Assembly (NCBI GenBank): GCA_025352345.1
Contig: JANXTP010000289.1
Span: forward strand, 1 to 5,639
Length of the DNA stretch: 5,639 bases
Direction: 5' to 3'
From: Burkholderiales bacterium
Lineage (GTDB): Bacteria > Pseudomonadota > Gammaproteobacteria > Burkholderiales > Burkholderiaceae_C
Below the pieces are notes generated by a model, which saw only the letters and a list, made by a program, of their open reading frames with translations, was not told where the DNA came from and did no database searches. Position numbers and translations under genes: made by a program. Positions within the stretch are counted from its first letter, which is position 1; every line of letters starts with the position of its first letter. Below are positions 5,503 to 5,639 of this stretch, in pieces.

Positions 5503-5639
5503 GCACCTCGTTGTGCAGACCGGTGGTTCTGGCTGAACTGTGCAGTGGCCACCAGCGCCACGATCACGGTGAGGAACAGTGCGCTGGTCCACATGGCGCC
5601 CACGCCCAGGCCGCCATAGGTCTTGGCCTGGGTCAGCAG
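5496..5639 (-). CDS. C-terminal end of an unidentified membrane protein (partial)
   Basis: On the minus strand an open frame enters from the right edge and ends at TGA (5498-5496), giving 47 residues. It starts LLTQAKTYGGLGVGAMWTSA and contains one strong membrane helix (about residues 12-34 of the visible part), then a short polar, net-basic tail ending QRGAD. The tail's charge suggests that the C-terminus is cytoplasmic. The frame is supported by the hydrophobic helix, by high GC at third codon positions, and by the spacing to the lipoprotein gene that follows 53 bp later on the same strand. I do not recognise the family from this fragment. Confidence 0.6.
   Translation of the reverse strand: MLTQAKTYGGLGVGAMWTSALFLTVIVALVATAQFSQNHRSAQRGAD

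Noticed and set aside
5443..5592. Longer version of the lipoprotein starting at ATG 5592 or 5484
   Set aside because: Both lack a Shine-Dalgarno, the first overlaps the upstream gene out of frame, and either would put extra polar residues in front of the signal sequence.
5008..5619. A 203-codon open frame on the plus strand opposite the lipoprotein gene
   Set aside because: The minus-strand frame has a Shine-Dalgarno, a signal sequence and a lipobox. The plus-strand translation is Arg/Cys/Gly-rich without motifs.

Overview
The window is GC-rich chromosomal DNA that looks like a betaproteobacterium of the order Burkholderiales, probably near the Leptothrix/Rubrivivax/Methylibium group. This rests on three things: the protein sequences of ApbC, Dcd and the C13 peptidase, promoter -10 boxes of the CCTACAATC type, and a start of metG divergent from apbC. 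The genus call is inference. No mobile element, CRISPR array, tRNA or rRNA is visible.

Layout: the first 28 bases hold the 5' end of metG (methionyl-tRNA synthetase) on the minus strand. A divergent promoter region (29-211) follows. Five plus-strand genes come next: apbC/mrp (Fe-S cluster carrier ATPase), a small secreted DUF4399 protein, a membrane-anchored C13 (legumain-like) cysteine peptidase, dcd (dCTP deaminase) and a YpfJ-type membrane-anchored zinc metallopeptidase. The first three are closely spaced (39-bp gaps) and could share one transcript. dcd has its own upstream gap with a clear -10 box, and the metallopeptidase follows 37 bp behind dcd with a strong Shine-Dalgarno. After a convergent gap (4865-4995), two minus-strand genes run in from the right edge: the last 47 codons of an unidentified membrane protein, then a small putative lipoprotein of unknown function.

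How the genes fit together: ApbC and Dcd are cytoplasmic housekeeping proteins (Fe-S maturation; dUTP/dTTP supply). The DUF4399 protein, the C13 peptidase, the YpfJ-like peptidase and the lipoprotein all carry envelope-targeting signals, so half the window encodes poorly characterised envelope proteins. I see no sign that they form one defined system. The points most worth a second look are the predicted periplasmic placement of the C13 peptidase domain, a perfect 10-bp inverted repeat that straddles its stop codon and runs up to the dcd promoter, and small inverted repeats at the metG promoter and in front of the lipoprotein gene.
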